The notes: a model not told the origin generated them from the sequence alone. A stretch of 64,000 nucleotides of DNA from Geobacter sp. AOG1 (GCF_019972315.1 NZ_BLIZ01000001.1:3115404-3179403), one strand, 5' to 3'; shown: positions 38,590 to 47,380, counted from the first letter of the stretch. Numbers and translations are program-made.

Positions 38590-39984
38590 ATGGAAAATCA
38601 CGCATATCCCTATGTCATCACCGTATCGTCGGAAAAAGGGGGGGTCGGCAAGACCACCCTCGCCACGAACCTCGCCATTTTTCTCAGGGCGCTCCATGAA
38701 GAGCTGCCGGTCTCCATTTTTTCCTTCGACAACCACTTCTCCGTGGACAAGATGTTCGAATTCAAGGGACAGGCGCCCCGGGGCACCGTGGCCGACCTCC
38801 TCATGGAAACCTCCGGCTGCGACCTTCTCCACACCGGCCAGTACGGCATCAACTACATCCCCTCGTCCTCAGACCTCAACGATCTGAAGGGGGCGATCCG
38901 GAGTCCCATGACGCTGGCCAGGCTCCTGGCCCAGTCCCGCATTCCCGGGGTGCTCATCATCGACACCCGCCCCGACCTGGACATCCTCACCCAGAACGCC
39001 CTCTACGCCGCCGACCGGGTGCTCATACCGGTAAAGGACATGCCCTCCCTGGAAAACTGCCGCAATATCTTCGAAACCTTCGACAAGCGCGGCCTCGACA
39101 AGAAGAGTCTTTCCCTCATCCCCTGCCTCATCGACGAGCGGATCAAGTTCGACGGCCCGTTTCGGGACCAGAAGAGTCTGCTTCGGGCCTATGCCGTAAA
39201 TCGGGGTTACCGCTGCCTCAACACCTTCATCTCCAAGAGCCCCAAGGTGGAAAGCCTCAACACCAACCCGGACGGCCGCATCTACCCCATTCTCACCCAT
39301 GCACGGGGAACCGACGTCCACGGCCAGTTCGCCGAGCTGGCGCGAACCATCCTGGATGAAATCTCGGCAACCACCGAACCCCGTGCCCTCCTCTTTCACC
39401 AGTGGCAGACGGCGGAAACGGACCGGAAGAAGGCAGCATTTTTCGGCCGGTTGAGCGGAATAAAGCAGGAGTGCCTCTTCTGCGGACAGCAGGTGGGGAA
39501 CGGGTCAGCCGGTTACTTCTTCGAGACCTCCGATGGGGGAGCCAGCGGCTTCCTCGACACGGAATGTTTTGCAGGCTTCCTCACCGCGAATATCTACGGT
39601 ATCGGTCCGGAGCAGGCCGCCTCCCCGGCAGCCCAGATGGTGCGGGACGTGGCCCGGGAGTCGGTGTTCGTCTGCCGGCCAGTGGCAAACGGTGCGGGGC
39701 AGCAGGTGGAATTCAGCCGCCTCAACCGGGACGGTTCCCCGCTGCAGCGGAAGGATTTTCCGGTAAAGGAATTTGAAGGGGGATTTCTCAGCAGGGAACG
39801 GAGCAAGCTCCACCTGCTCATGACGGAGACACTGGCGGGACAGGAGAACGGGTTCCGGGACGGGGTCCTCCTCATTCACCCCGTCAATCCCCAAGAGCCG
39901 GAGTCGATCCTCAAGGAAGAGCCCTACCGGGAATTCATGCGGCTGAAGCGGAAGATCGTGGAGCAGTTGCCAGCCAGGGCGTGA
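38590..39984 (+). CDS. ParA/MinD-like ATPase with novel C-terminal domain
   Basis: 464 residues. Residues about 8-265 are a deviant-Walker P-loop ATPase: SEKGGVGKTTLATNLAIFL (KGGVGKTT at 16-23), Walker A' aspartate region IFSFDNHFSVDK and VLIIDTRPDLDILTQNAL. Residues about 280-464 are not recognised; they hold a CLFCGQ pair, CFAGFL and a YREFMRLKRKIVEQL helix. No parB, minC/E, flagellar or chemotaxis gene is adjacent, so the cargo is unknown. The ATG lacks a clear ribosome binding site. Lies between two same-orientation MITE-like elements, the only plus-strand gene in that stretch. Confidence 0.8.
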   Translation: MENHAYPYVITVSSEKGGVGKTTLATNLAIFLRALHEELPVSIFSFDNHFSVDKMFEFKGQAPRGTVADLLMETSGCDLLHTGQYGINYIPSSSDLNDLKGAIRSPMTLARLLAQSRIPGVLIIDTRPDLDILTQNALYAADRVLIPVKDMPSLENCRNIFETFDKRGLDKKSLSLIPCLIDERIKFDGPFRDQKSLLRAYAVNRGYRCLNTFISKSPKVESLNTNPDGRIYPILTHARGTDVHGQFAELARTILDEISATTEPRALLFHQWQTAETDRKKAAFFGRLSGIKQECLFCGQQVGNGSAGYFFETSDGGASGFLDTECFAGFLTANIYGIGPEQAASPAAQMVRDVARESVFVCRPVANGAGQQVEFSRLNRDGSPLQRKDFPVKEFEGGFLSRERSKLHLLMTETLAGQENGFRDGVLLIHPVNPQEPESILKEEPYREFMRLKRKIVEQLPARA

Positions 39985-40007
39985 GTCTACTTGATCATGC
40001 AGGTCAC

Positions 40008-40124
40008 ACAACGTCAGATTTGAGATGATCCCAAGGCGGCAAGGAGAAGGCGACGAGGCGTACATCAGTACGTCGAGGAAGCCGACGACGCGTCAGCGTC
40101 GGTAGCGCTCAAATATGGCGTTGT
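40008..40124 (+). repeat. MITE-like element, copy 2
   Basis: 117 bp, same ends and orientation as copy 1: begins ACAACGTCAGATTTGAG, ends CTCAAATATGGCGTTGT, with the internal CGTACATCAGTACG palindrome and CCGACGACGCGTCAGCGTCGG hairpin. It ends 2 bp from the stop codon of the DUF610 gene, so it may supply that gene's mRNA 3' end. Confidence 0.8.
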
Positions 40125-40126
40125 GC

Positions 40127-41071
40127 CTAGTTGACCAGTTCCGATGCCGCGACAAACTGTATCCCCTCACGCTGCATCCGGGGCATGGCGGCGGCAAGGG
40201 CCTGGATGGTCTGCCGGTGGGGATGGCAGATGGCGATGGCGCTCCCCCGCTTGCGCGCCACGGCGGCTACCTGCTCCAGCTGAACAGTGATGGCAGCAAC
40301 GTCCTGGTTGTTGTCGAGGAACACCTGGCGCACCCCCGCCGGCATCCCCATCTTCTTCGCGAGACTATACCCGACGGAGGCCGGTGAGGTCTTGCTGTCG
40401 ATGAAAAAGAGCCCCTTCCCCCGGAGTACCTTCAGCACCACCCCCATCTTTTCACTATTCTCGGTAAAGCTCGACCCCATGTGATTGTTGGCCCCCACCG
40501 CATACGGCACCGACTGGAGGTAGTCGGCCACCTGCCGCTCGATGTCGGCATTGCTCTCGGAGAGGAGCAGGCCGTTTTTCTCCAGTTTCCGCTGGGGAAA
40601 CCCTTTCGGTTCCATGGGAATGTGTATCATTACCTGCCGCCCCTTCGCATGGACCGATTCCGCCACGGCGCGGGACTTGGCAAGCCCCGGGATGATGGAA
40701 AACGTCAGGGGGAGGTTGATGTCGAGCAGCTGGCGCGCCTCGTCCATGCTGCTCCCCATGTCATCGATGACGATCGCCACCGTGCCGGGGGCGGTCACCC
40801 GCTGGCGAGGTTTCGCTTTCGGCGCGGGAGGAGTGACCACGGACGTGTATTCCCTGAGGATGACCGGTGTCTCGGCGGCACGGGGTGGTATTTTCTGGCG
40901 TTCCATCACCGCCGGAGGAGCAGGTGGTGGCAGCGGGATGCGGGATTTGACCCGCTCCAGCAGATAAAATATGCCCGCAATCAAGAGAATTACCACGAGG
41001 AGGGCGAGTAACGGTCTTCTCCCGCCGGGCGAGGGCTTGCGGCGGTTGGTGCTTTTGCGTCGTGTGGCCAA
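40127..41071 (-). CDS. Divergent polysaccharide deacetylase (DUF610/YibQ) family protein
   Basis: 314 residues. One N-terminal membrane anchor (about 20-40, LLALLVVILLIAGIFYLLERV) then a Pro-rich linker and the deacetylase-like barrel: VAIVIDDMGSS, MIHIPMEPKG, GANNHMGSSFTE, FFIDSKTSP and AICHPHRQT. The family is periplasmic; sugar substrate unproven. A TTG start at 41071 with AAGGAG 5 bases upstream is chosen over an in-frame TTG nine codons earlier. Its stop abuts MITE-like copy 2. Confidence 0.85.
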   Translation of the reverse strand: MATRRKSTNRRKPSPGGRRPLLALLVVILLIAGIFYLLERVKSRIPLPPPAPPAVMERQKIPPRAAETPVILREYTSVVTPPAPKAKPRQRVTAPGTVAIVIDDMGSSMDEARQLLDINLPLTFSIIPGLAKSRAVAESVHAKGRQVMIHIPMEPKGFPQRKLEKNGLLLSESNADIERQVADYLQSVPYAVGANNHMGSSFTENSEKMGVVLKVLRGKGLFFIDSKTSPASVGYSLAKKMGMPAGVRQVFLDNNQDVAAITVQLEQVAAVARKRGSAIAICHPHRQTIQALAAAMPRMQREGIQFVAASELVN

Positions 41072-41125
41072 GCGGACTCCTTCCCGGTGCAGCAGCAATC
41101 AATAAATATCAGCATCCACGATAAA

Positions 41126-41162
41126 GGACAGGCCCACCGCCGCGATGGCAATGGGCCTGTCC
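41126..41162 (-). terminator. Terminator between the cohesin-like and DUF610 genes
   Basis: 11-bp stem GGACAGGCCCA / TGGGCCTGTCC with a 15-base loop, then TTTAT on the minus strand, 27 bp after the stop of the cohesin-like gene. Confidence 0.75.
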
Positions 41163-41188
41163 CCTGAGGTCACGGCGCCATTTCCATC

Positions 41189-42553
41189 TTACTTCGTGAC
41201 GGGCTTGGCGCCAGCCTGGTTTTTCGATGTCAGGACCAGGTAATTGGCAGTGAAAATGTAATCGTCGAGGTAATCCCGTTTGCCGTCCTTGTTCAGATCG
41301 AAGCGGGGGGCTTTGTCCGTCCCCTTCTCCTTGAGGAACTGGTTGAATTCCGCCTCCGTCGGCGCAACCCCCGGCTTGACCACGGTGATGTCCGCCGGTG
41401 GCGCAACGACGACCGGTATCTCCGTAATCGCGCCATCCAGCAGCATGGTAATGGTTGCAGTCGAGGTCCCCATCACCGGTTTTGCCTCCACGGCCCACGC
41501 CGCGTCGCCATCCCGGCGCAGGGAAACCAGTTTGGCATCCTTCAAGGCGAAGTTGGGGGCATTTTTTGCCGTTGCCGGCACTGCCACCCTCACCTTAACC
41601 GCCGTCACACCGTCCGACAGGACAACGGAAGGCTGTTGGCGGTAAGTCGCCCCTTCCTCCGGCTTGAACAGGTCCATCAACGCCTTGGGAGTCCGTTCCC
41701 CCTTGTAGTCGCGGAACTTTGCCAGGACGCTTTTTGCGGCGGTCATCGTACGTTGTTCGGCTGGTGCGGCAACCGGCGGGGGCTCGACGGCAGGTTGCCG
41801 GGGGGCAGTCTGTTGGGGAGGTGCCGAAGGCGCCGAAGGTGCCTGGACCGGCTCCGCCGTCGGCATGGCCGGCTCCTCTTTCCGTTCCTTGGCCGGTGTC
41901 GCGGCGGGATTAGTGTCGGTCGAAACAGTCATCCCCACCGGCCAGGTCGGCTGCCCCGTACCGACGGTTACGGGTGTTGTGGTAGAGCCGGTAGTAGCTG
42001 TGGTGGTCGTGGTGGTAGTCGTAGTGGGCGTCGTGGTCGTTTGCCCGGTCCCGGTCGTGCTGCCCGCTGCATCGCCGGTGGTGCCCGTCCCTCCTGCTGC
42101 CGTATCGACCGTCGTCGCGGTATAGCCAACGCCTACGGGAATCACCGACATCGACCTGCCATCCTTATCCACAACAGAGGCCGTCATCCCCAGATTGCCG
42201 GTGCCGCTCCCCTTACTGGTAAAGGTGACAATGGCCACCGGCCCGCTCCCCTGGAACGGAGTGGCATTGATGATGGCGATACGGACCGATCCGGCAACAT
42301 TGGGATTGGCAGCAAGCATTGCCGAACCTATCACACTCCCTTTTTCTACAATTGGGCTGGCCAGCAGGTTGCTGTCATAGGTGATGGTAATATCCAGGGC
42401 GGCAACCCCGTCCATCGGGGTCCCGTTAATCACGAACCGGTTGGTGCCGGAGGGGACCAGCGACAGCGTCACGGCGGCGTGCGCCCCCTCCGCCTGAAGC
42501 ATGAAGAGCGATACAAGAACCGTCAGCATGGTGAAGAGCGACCTTGGTTTCAT
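41189..42553 (-). CDS. Secreted cohesin-like protein with C-terminal dockerin-like EF motif
   Basis: 454 residues. Signal peptide 1-26 (ending AHAA). Residues about 27-155 resemble a cohesin domain (FVINGTPMDGVAALDITITYD, VGSVIG-type turn, IAIINATPFQGSGPVAIVTF). A Thr/Gly-rich low-complexity linker (about 160-200) and a Pro/Ala-rich stretch (about 225-270) follow, then a beta-rich part and an EF-hand-like RFDLNKDGKRDYLDDYIF at about 420. Probably surface-exposed and calcium-binding. No cellulosome genes are nearby; partner unknown. Confidence 0.75.
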   Translation of the reverse strand: MKPRSLFTMLTVLVSLFMLQAEGAHAAVTLSLVPSGTNRFVINGTPMDGVAALDITITYDSNLLASPIVEKGSVIGSAMLAANPNVAGSVRIAIINATPFQGSGPVAIVTFTSKGSGTGNLGMTASVVDKDGRSMSVIPVGVGYTATTVDTAAGGTGTTGDAAGSTTGTGQTTTTPTTTTTTTTTATTGSTTTPVTVGTGQPTWPVGMTVSTDTNPAATPAKERKEEPAMPTAEPVQAPSAPSAPPQQTAPRQPAVEPPPVAAPAEQRTMTAAKSVLAKFRDYKGERTPKALMDLFKPEEGATYRQQPSVVLSDGVTAVKVRVAVPATAKNAPNFALKDAKLVSLRRDGDAAWAVEAKPVMGTSTATITMLLDGAITEIPVVVAPPADITVVKPGVAPTEAEFNQFLKEKGTDKAPRFDLNKDGKRDYLDDYIFTANYLVLTSKNQAGAKPVTK

Positions 42554-42699
42554 AGCGACCTCACAAACAGTCTGGATTTTAGAGACATCCGGTCGTGTGA
42601 CCGTCGACCCTCTTTAACCGAAAACGCTGCAACAGTATACTGCAATGGTGCCGTAAAATCCACTACTGCGATGGGCATGACCCTCCGGAGAGTTTCGAC

Positions 42700-43668
42700 T
42701 CACCGCCGGGACGGCAACTTGTCTGCCCGGGTGGGAAGTGGCAATGGCGCGGGAGTGGGTGGGATACGGGCCGGATCGAAACTATCCACTCCCCAGGCGA
42801 GGATTTCCGGGCAAGGTGCCCCGTTCAGGTCCGGGGGTGGGGACTGGCCGAGAAACCGGAGTGCCGCGAACAGGAGGGTCCATCCTTCCCGTGCCAGGTC
42901 GCGATCCGTCAGGGAAACCGCGTTTTCCCGCTTGGAGAGCTTTGTCCCGTCAGGATTCACGACCAGGGGAAGATGGCCGTAGACCGGCTTCGGAAAGCCG
43001 AGGAGCTTCTGCAGGTAGATCTGGCGGGGGGTCGAGGAGAGGAGGTCGGCGCCGCGCACCACCTGGTTGATGCCGCTTTCGGCATCGTCAACCACCACCG
43101 CAAGGTGATAGGCGAAGGGGCCGTCGGCCCGCTGGATCACGAAATCGCCGCAGGAGGACGCAAGTGACTGGCTGAATCGCCCCATAAAGAGGTCGTCGAA
43201 CGCGATCAGTTCATCGTAGACCTTCACCCGCCAGGCCCGCTCCGTCTTTCCCTCCGGAAGACCCTCGCGGCAGATACCGGGATAGACCGGCTCGGCGCCG
43301 TGGGGAGCAGAGGATATGCGGGCAATCTCCGAGCGGGTGCAGCCGCAGGAATAGGCAAGGCCGGCTTTCAGCAGCCGCTCCATGGCCGACCGATAGGCCT
43401 CCGTGCGGCGGCTCTGGTAGACGACCTCGCCGTCCCACCGGAAACCGAGGGCCTCCAGGGTGCGGAGCATGTCGTCGGCAATGCCGGGTACCACGCGGGG
43501 GGTATCCAGGTCCTCCATCCGGAGAAGCCACTTTCCGCCCACTCGGCGCGCCATGGCATAGCTCCCGACAGCCGCCACCAGCGACCCCAGATGGAGCGGC
43601 CCCGTGGGGGACGGGGCGAAGCGGCCGACGACCGGTACTACTTCGGTGATGTCAGTGGCTGGACTCAT
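42700..43668 (-). CDS. gluQ: Glutamyl-Q tRNA(Asp) synthetase
   Basis: 322 residues. Truncated GluRS paralog that attaches Glu to queuosine in tRNA-Asp. HIGH-type motif in RFAPSPTGPLHLGSLVAAV, KMSKS equivalent KLSKREN near residue 245, zinc ligands CGC then Y and C in YPGIC. No anticodon-binding domain, as expected. The GTG/ATG choice is simple: ATG at 43668. PpnP lies just upstream. Confidence 0.95.
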   Translation of the reverse strand: MSPATDITEVVPVVGRFAPSPTGPLHLGSLVAAVGSYAMARRVGGKWLLRMEDLDTPRVVPGIADDMLRTLEALGFRWDGEVVYQSRRTEAYRSAMERLLKAGLAYSCGCTRSEIARISSAPHGAEPVYPGICREGLPEGKTERAWRVKVYDELIAFDDLFMGRFSQSLASSCGDFVIQRADGPFAYHLAVVVDDAESGINQVVRGADLLSSTPRQIYLQKLLGFPKPVYGHLPLVVNPDGTKLSKRENAVSLTDRDLAREGWTLLFAALRFLGQSPPPDLNGAPCPEILAWGVDSFDPARIPPTPAPLPLPTRADKLPSRR

Positions 43669-43692
43669 GGGGGGCTCTGTTCGTTGAGCACG

Positions 43693-44007
43693 TCAACCAA
43701 GGTACGAACAGCAGTAGTCGGTAAGAGTAAGCACCTTCATGGTGAAGGACGAATTGGCGGGCACCTCGAAGGATTCACCCCCGAGGATCCGGTCCCACTG
43801 GTCACTACCCGGTAACTTCACGTCCAGTTCTCCTGCCAGTATCTCCATTACCTCGGCAACACCGGTGTTGAACGTGTACTCGCCGAGTTGCATGATGCCG
43901 AGGGTCTTTTTCGTCCCGTCGGGAAAGATGACCGTGCGGCTTGTCACGGTGCCTCCAAAATAGACATTTGCTTCACGGACTACGGTTACGTTGGTAAATT
44001 CAGACAT
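43693..44007 (-). CDS. ppnP: Pyrimidine/purine nucleoside phosphorylase (PpnP)
   Basis: 104 residues, single cupin (DUF1255/YaiE). Splits various nucleosides to base and ribose 1-phosphate. [31 protein letters not shown] and [16 protein letters not shown] are characteristic. ATG 44007 has GAGGAACAG upstream; four extra in-frame codons are not used. 24 bp before gluQ, probably cotranscribed. Confidence 0.93.
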   Translation of the reverse strand: MSEFTNVTVVREANVYFGGTVTSRTVIFPDGTKKTLGIMQLGEYTFNTGVAEVMEILAGELDVKLPGSDQWDRILGGESFEVPANSSFTMKVLTLTDYCCSYLG

Positions 44008-44089
44008 CTGTTCCTCCATTCAGTAAGATGAGTCATGCCAATTTCAGATCAAGGGCCACCCTAAATAGCGCCTTGATGTGGAAGTGGTA

Positions 44090-46387
44090 TTACGCAATAC
44101 CCGCCAGTTCCAGCCGCCCTCCCCACCGTTTCACCAGTTCCTCCCTGAGCCGGGGATGATGTGCCAGGGCCGGGTCTTCGTCCAGAAGGGCGAACGCTTC
44201 CCGGCGGGCCTCCTCCAGCAGCCGCCCGTCCCGCAGGATGTTGGCGACCCGGAAATCGGGGATGCCGGCCTGGCGGGTACCGAGGAAATCGCCCGGGCCG
44301 CGGATCTCCAGATCCGCCTCGGCGATCCTGAAGCCGTCGGTGGTCGCCTCCATCACCCGGAGCCGTTTCTCCCCATCCTCCGAAAGCCGGCCGGGGGTGA
44401 GGAGGATACAGCTGGACTTGGCGCTCCCCCGCCCCACCCTTCCCCGCAGCTGGTGGAGCTGGGAAAGGCCGAACCGCTCGGCATGTTCGATGACCATCAC
44501 CGTGGCGTTGGGGACGTCGATCCCCACCTCGATGACGGTGGTGGCGACCAGGATGTCGATCTCCCGGTTCTTGAAGGCGGCCATCATCCCCTCCTTTTCC
44601 TCCGGCTTGAGGCGGCCGTGGAGGAGACCGATGCGGAGATCGGGGAAAACGTCCCGTTGCAGGTGCTCCGCCATCTGGGTCGCCGCCTTCAGGTCCGACT
44701 TCTCCGTCTCTTCCACTAGCGGGTAGATGACATAGACCTGGCGCCCCTTCCCCACCTCCCCGCGGATGGTGGCGTAGACCTGGGGACGGCGGGACTCGAA
44801 GCAGATGCGGGTTTCGATGGGAGTCCGTCCCGGCGGCAGTTCGTCGATAACCGACAGGGAGAGATCGCCGAAGACGGTCATGGCCAGGGTGCGGGGGATG
44901 GGGGTGGCGGTCATGACGAGGATGTCCGGGCTCGCCCCTTTTTTCTTCAAAAGCCCCCGCTGGATGACGCCGAACCGGTGCTGCTCGTCCACGATCCCAA
45001 GGCCGAGGCGGAAGAACTCCACCTTATCCTGGATCACTGCATGGGTGCCAATGACGATATGGGCCGTACCGTCCGCGACCCGGGCCAGCACCTCCGTCTT
45101 CGCCTTCCCCTTCAGGGAGGAGGTGATGAGGGTGACGGAGACCCCGAGTTGCTCGCACCAGCGGTGGATGGTAAGGTAGTGCTGCTCGGCGAGGATCTCG
45201 GTGGGGGCCATGATGGCGACCTGATAACCGTTCTCCACCGCCACCAGGGCCGCCATGAGCGCCACCAGGGTCTTGCCGCTCCCCACATCCCCCTGGACCA
45301 GGCGGTGCATGGGATGGGGGGCCATCATGTCGCTCTTTATCTCGGAGAGGACCCGGCGCTGGGCATTGGTCAGCTGGAATGGGAGAAGCTGCAGCAGCGG
45401 TTTGGTGTACCGGTGGGTGACGGCGAAGGCTATCCCCTCCTCCAGCGCCACCCCCCGCTTCTTCAGGGCCAGTCCCAGTTCCAGGAAGAAAAACTCGTCG
45501 AAGACCAGGGTGCGGTGGGCGGGGGTCTGCCCCTCGTTCAGCGCCTCAAGCGTCGCGCTCTCCCCCGGGAAGTGGACCTCCCGCAGCGCCTCCGGCAGGG
45601 GGATCAGCCCGTTGCGGCTGACGATCTCCGCCGGCAGCGGATTCACGGCGGCAGCGGCAAAACCGTCCACCACCTCCTTCTGCACCTTGCGCATGGTCTT
45701 CTGGTGAACCCCCTCGGTCAGGGGATAGACCGGGACGATCCGGCCAAAGTTGAACGGGTCCCGAGCCATGACCGTCGCCAGGCTCTCCCCCTCCGCCAAC
45801 CACTCCACGTCCGGATGGTGCACTTCCCGCTGATAGCCGTACTGGGCCACCTCGCCGGTAAATATCCCCTTCCGTCCCGGCCGCCAGGCCTTCTTCTGCC
45901 AGGCGGGATTGAAATGGAACCACTTGAGAGAGATGGTGCCGCTCCCGTCGCTCACGATCGCCTCGAAAAAGCGCCGGCCGCCCCGGGTGGCTACCGTGTC
46001 GGCGGTCAGCACCTCGCCGTGGAACACCTCCGTGTGGCCGGGGCGCAGCTTCCCCACCGGCCGCAACTCCCGCCGGTCCTCGTAGCGGTTGGGGAGAAGG
46101 TAGAGGGCATCCTCCACCGTGGCGATCCCCTTCTTCGCCAGCGCCTCCGCCAGCTTCGGCCCGACCCCCTTGATGAACCGGAAGGCGGTGGCCAGGTTCT
46201 TGCGGTTGATGGACTCGGCCAGCGGCTCCGGAGCAGGGGGCTCGATGGTTGGCTGATGGCGCGCCAGCAGGTAGCCCCCGTCCGCGGGAGTCAGCTCCAC
46301 GCTCTCCCCCGGCTTGAGTCCGAGCTCTTTCGCCACCTCGGCGGGGATGGTCAAGGTATTGTTGTCGGAAAGTCTGATGATGGGCAT
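44090..46387 (-). CDS. recG: ATP-dependent DNA helicase RecG with AbrB-like N-terminus
   Basis: 765 residues, longer than E. coli RecG (693). Residues 1-46 read like a SpoVT/AbrB swapped-hairpin domain (IIRLSDNNTLTIPAEVAKEL, LKPGESVEL). A helix-hairpin-helix-like segment follows (FIKGVGPKLAEALAKKG), then the wedge OB domain and the SF2 motor: Walker A GDVGSGKT, motif II DEQHRFG, motif III TATPIPRTLAM, motif VI QLRGRVGR. Branch migration of stalled forks and Holliday junctions. ATG 46387 begins the AbrB-like part; the longer frame is unsupported. Confidence 0.95.
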   Translation of the reverse strand: MPIIRLSDNNTLTIPAEVAKELGLKPGESVELTPADGGYLLARHQPTIEPPAPEPLAESINRKNLATAFRFIKGVGPKLAEALAKKGIATVEDALYLLPNRYEDRRELRPVGKLRPGHTEVFHGEVLTADTVATRGGRRFFEAIVSDGSGTISLKWFHFNPAWQKKAWRPGRKGIFTGEVAQYGYQREVHHPDVEWLAEGESLATVMARDPFNFGRIVPVYPLTEGVHQKTMRKVQKEVVDGFAAAAVNPLPAEIVSRNGLIPLPEALREVHFPGESATLEALNEGQTPAHRTLVFDEFFFLELGLALKKRGVALEEGIAFAVTHRYTKPLLQLLPFQLTNAQRRVLSEIKSDMMAPHPMHRLVQGDVGSGKTLVALMAALVAVENGYQVAIMAPTEILAEQHYLTIHRWCEQLGVSVTLITSSLKGKAKTEVLARVADGTAHIVIGTHAVIQDKVEFFRLGLGIVDEQHRFGVIQRGLLKKKGASPDILVMTATPIPRTLAMTVFGDLSLSVIDELPPGRTPIETRICFESRRPQVYATIRGEVGKGRQVYVIYPLVEETEKSDLKAATQMAEHLQRDVFPDLRIGLLHGRLKPEEKEGMMAAFKNREIDILVATTVIEVGIDVPNATVMVIEHAERFGLSQLHQLRGRVGRGSAKSSCILLTPGRLSEDGEKRLRVMEATTDGFRIAEADLEIRGPGDFLGTRQAGIPDFRVANILRDGRLLEEARREAFALLDEDPALAHHPRLREELVKRWGGRLELAGIA

Positions 46388-46489
46388 GGGAAGCGCCGCC
46401 CCCCTCCGAAGCGGCGGGTGCCATAGTAGCATTCCTGCGGGGTATTTGTGGAGAAAAATTGTGGGCCATGCTATCAGGCAAAATAACAC

Positions 46490-46518
46490 TTGCTCCCACA
46501 TCGGGAGCAGGTTATAAT
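46490..46518 (+). promoter_or_regulatory. higBA promoter with embedded operator palindrome
   Basis: -35 TTGCTC (46490-46495) and a perfect -10 TATAAT (46513-46518) are 17 bp apart. Inside, GCTCCC (46492-46497) and GGGAGC (46503-46508) form an inverted repeat with 5-base centre, ideally placed for HigA autorepression. The predicted start is about 46525, only about 3 nt before the higB ATG. Confidence 0.75.
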
Positions 46519-46527
46519 TCACTCACC

Positions 46528-46821
46528 ATGCGTATCATATCCCGCAAAACCCTCCGAGAATTCTGGGACCGGCACCCCGACGCACGGCAGCCGTTGCAGG
46601 CGTGGTATGATGATGCGAAGCGCGCCGAATGGCATTCTCCGGCAGACATCAAGAGAATTTACCGCAATGCCAGTTTTTTGGCCGACAACCGGGTCGTATT
46701 CAACATCAAAGGGAACAAGTACCGCCTTATCGTCGCCATCCAGTACGCTCACGGCATACTGTTTATCCGCTTCGTGGGCACTCATCGGGACTATGACAAG
46801 GTCGACGCGACAACGATCTGA
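46528..46821 (+). CDS. higB: HigB-type toxin (ribosome-dependent mRNA interferase)
   Basis: 97 residues, RelE-superfamily HigB. ISRKTLREFWDRHPDA, DAKRAEWHSPADIKRIY, NNRVVFNIKGNKYRL-type core and FVGTHRDYDK at the end match the HigB/RelE (COG4680) group. Cleaves mRNA on the ribosome in characterised relatives. No ribosome binding site precedes the ATG, and the promoter is so close that the mRNA may be leaderless. Followed after 14 bp by higA. Confidence 0.92.
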   Translation: MRIISRKTLREFWDRHPDARQPLQAWYDDAKRAEWHSPADIKRIYRNASFLADNRVVFNIKGNKYRLIVAIQYAHGILFIRFVGTHRDYDKVDATTI

Positions 46822-46835
46822 ATGGAGAAATTCAT

Positions 46836-47213
46836 ATGGAAATCAAACCGGTAAAGAACGAGGCTGATTATCGGGTAGCACTGGAAGAAATCGAGCGACT
46901 GTTCGACGCCTCCCCGGATACACCGGAAGCGGACAGGCTCGAAGTGCTGACAACCCTTGTCGAAGCCTACGAAGAAAAACAGTATACCATCCCCCTCCCC
47001 GACCCGATCGAGGCCATCCTGTACCACATGGAAAGCAGAGGCCTTTCGCGCCGCGACCTGGAAGTTTATATCGGCAGTCGCGCCCGTGTCTCCGAGGTGC
47101 TGAACCGCAAGCGACCATTGACAATGGAAATGATCCGAAATCTTCACAGAGGTCTCGGCATCCCGGCAGAAGTCCTTATACAGCCTTATCATACGTTCAA
47201 GGATGCTGCTTGA
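46836..47213 (+). CDS. higA: HigA-type antitoxin, XRE HTH
   Basis: 125 residues (COG5499 type). N-terminal toxin-wrapping part (about 1-60: IKPVKNEADYRVALEEIERLF, PEADRLEVLTTLVEAYE) and a C-terminal HTH (about 75-115: GLSRRDLEVYIGSRARVSEV, RPLTMEMIRNLHRGLGI). Neutralises HigB and likely represses the operon through the palindrome at 46492-46508. Ribosome binding site GGAG precedes the ATG. Confidence 0.92.
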   Translation: MEIKPVKNEADYRVALEEIERLFDASPDTPEADRLEVLTTLVEAYEEKQYTIPLPDPIEAILYHMESRGLSRRDLEVYIGSRARVSEVLNRKRPLTMEMIRNLHRGLGIPAEVLIQPYHTFKDAA

Positions 47214-47317
47214 CGGTCACTGCGGCGGAGCGAGAACGGGCGCGGGAGAAGCGAGAGCAGCAGCTCGCGGAACAAGTAACTGCACTATCACAACAAATTG
47301 CACAACTGCAAGCCTGA
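47213..47317 (+). pseudogene. C-terminal fragment resembling an Uma2-type protein tail
   Basis: Immediately after the higA stop a 34-residue frame reads TVTAAERERAREKREQQLAE and on to IAQLQA and a stop, with no start codon. Such ER-rich coiled-coil ends are typical of Uma2-family (DUF820) nuclease-like proteins. The body of the gene is absent, so this is a remnant left by deletion or insertion at the end of higA. Confidence 0.5.
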
Positions 47318-47380
47318 CACTATCTGTTCCAAAGGTATTTCAGTTTCTGGATGGACACTAACTAGTTATACGGAAAAAAT

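Noticed and set aside
41985..42050. Short tandem ACC/GTG-type repeats on either strand, at first sight array-like
   Set aside because: They encode the Thr-rich linker of the cohesin-like protein; no CRISPR-type spacing or spacers.
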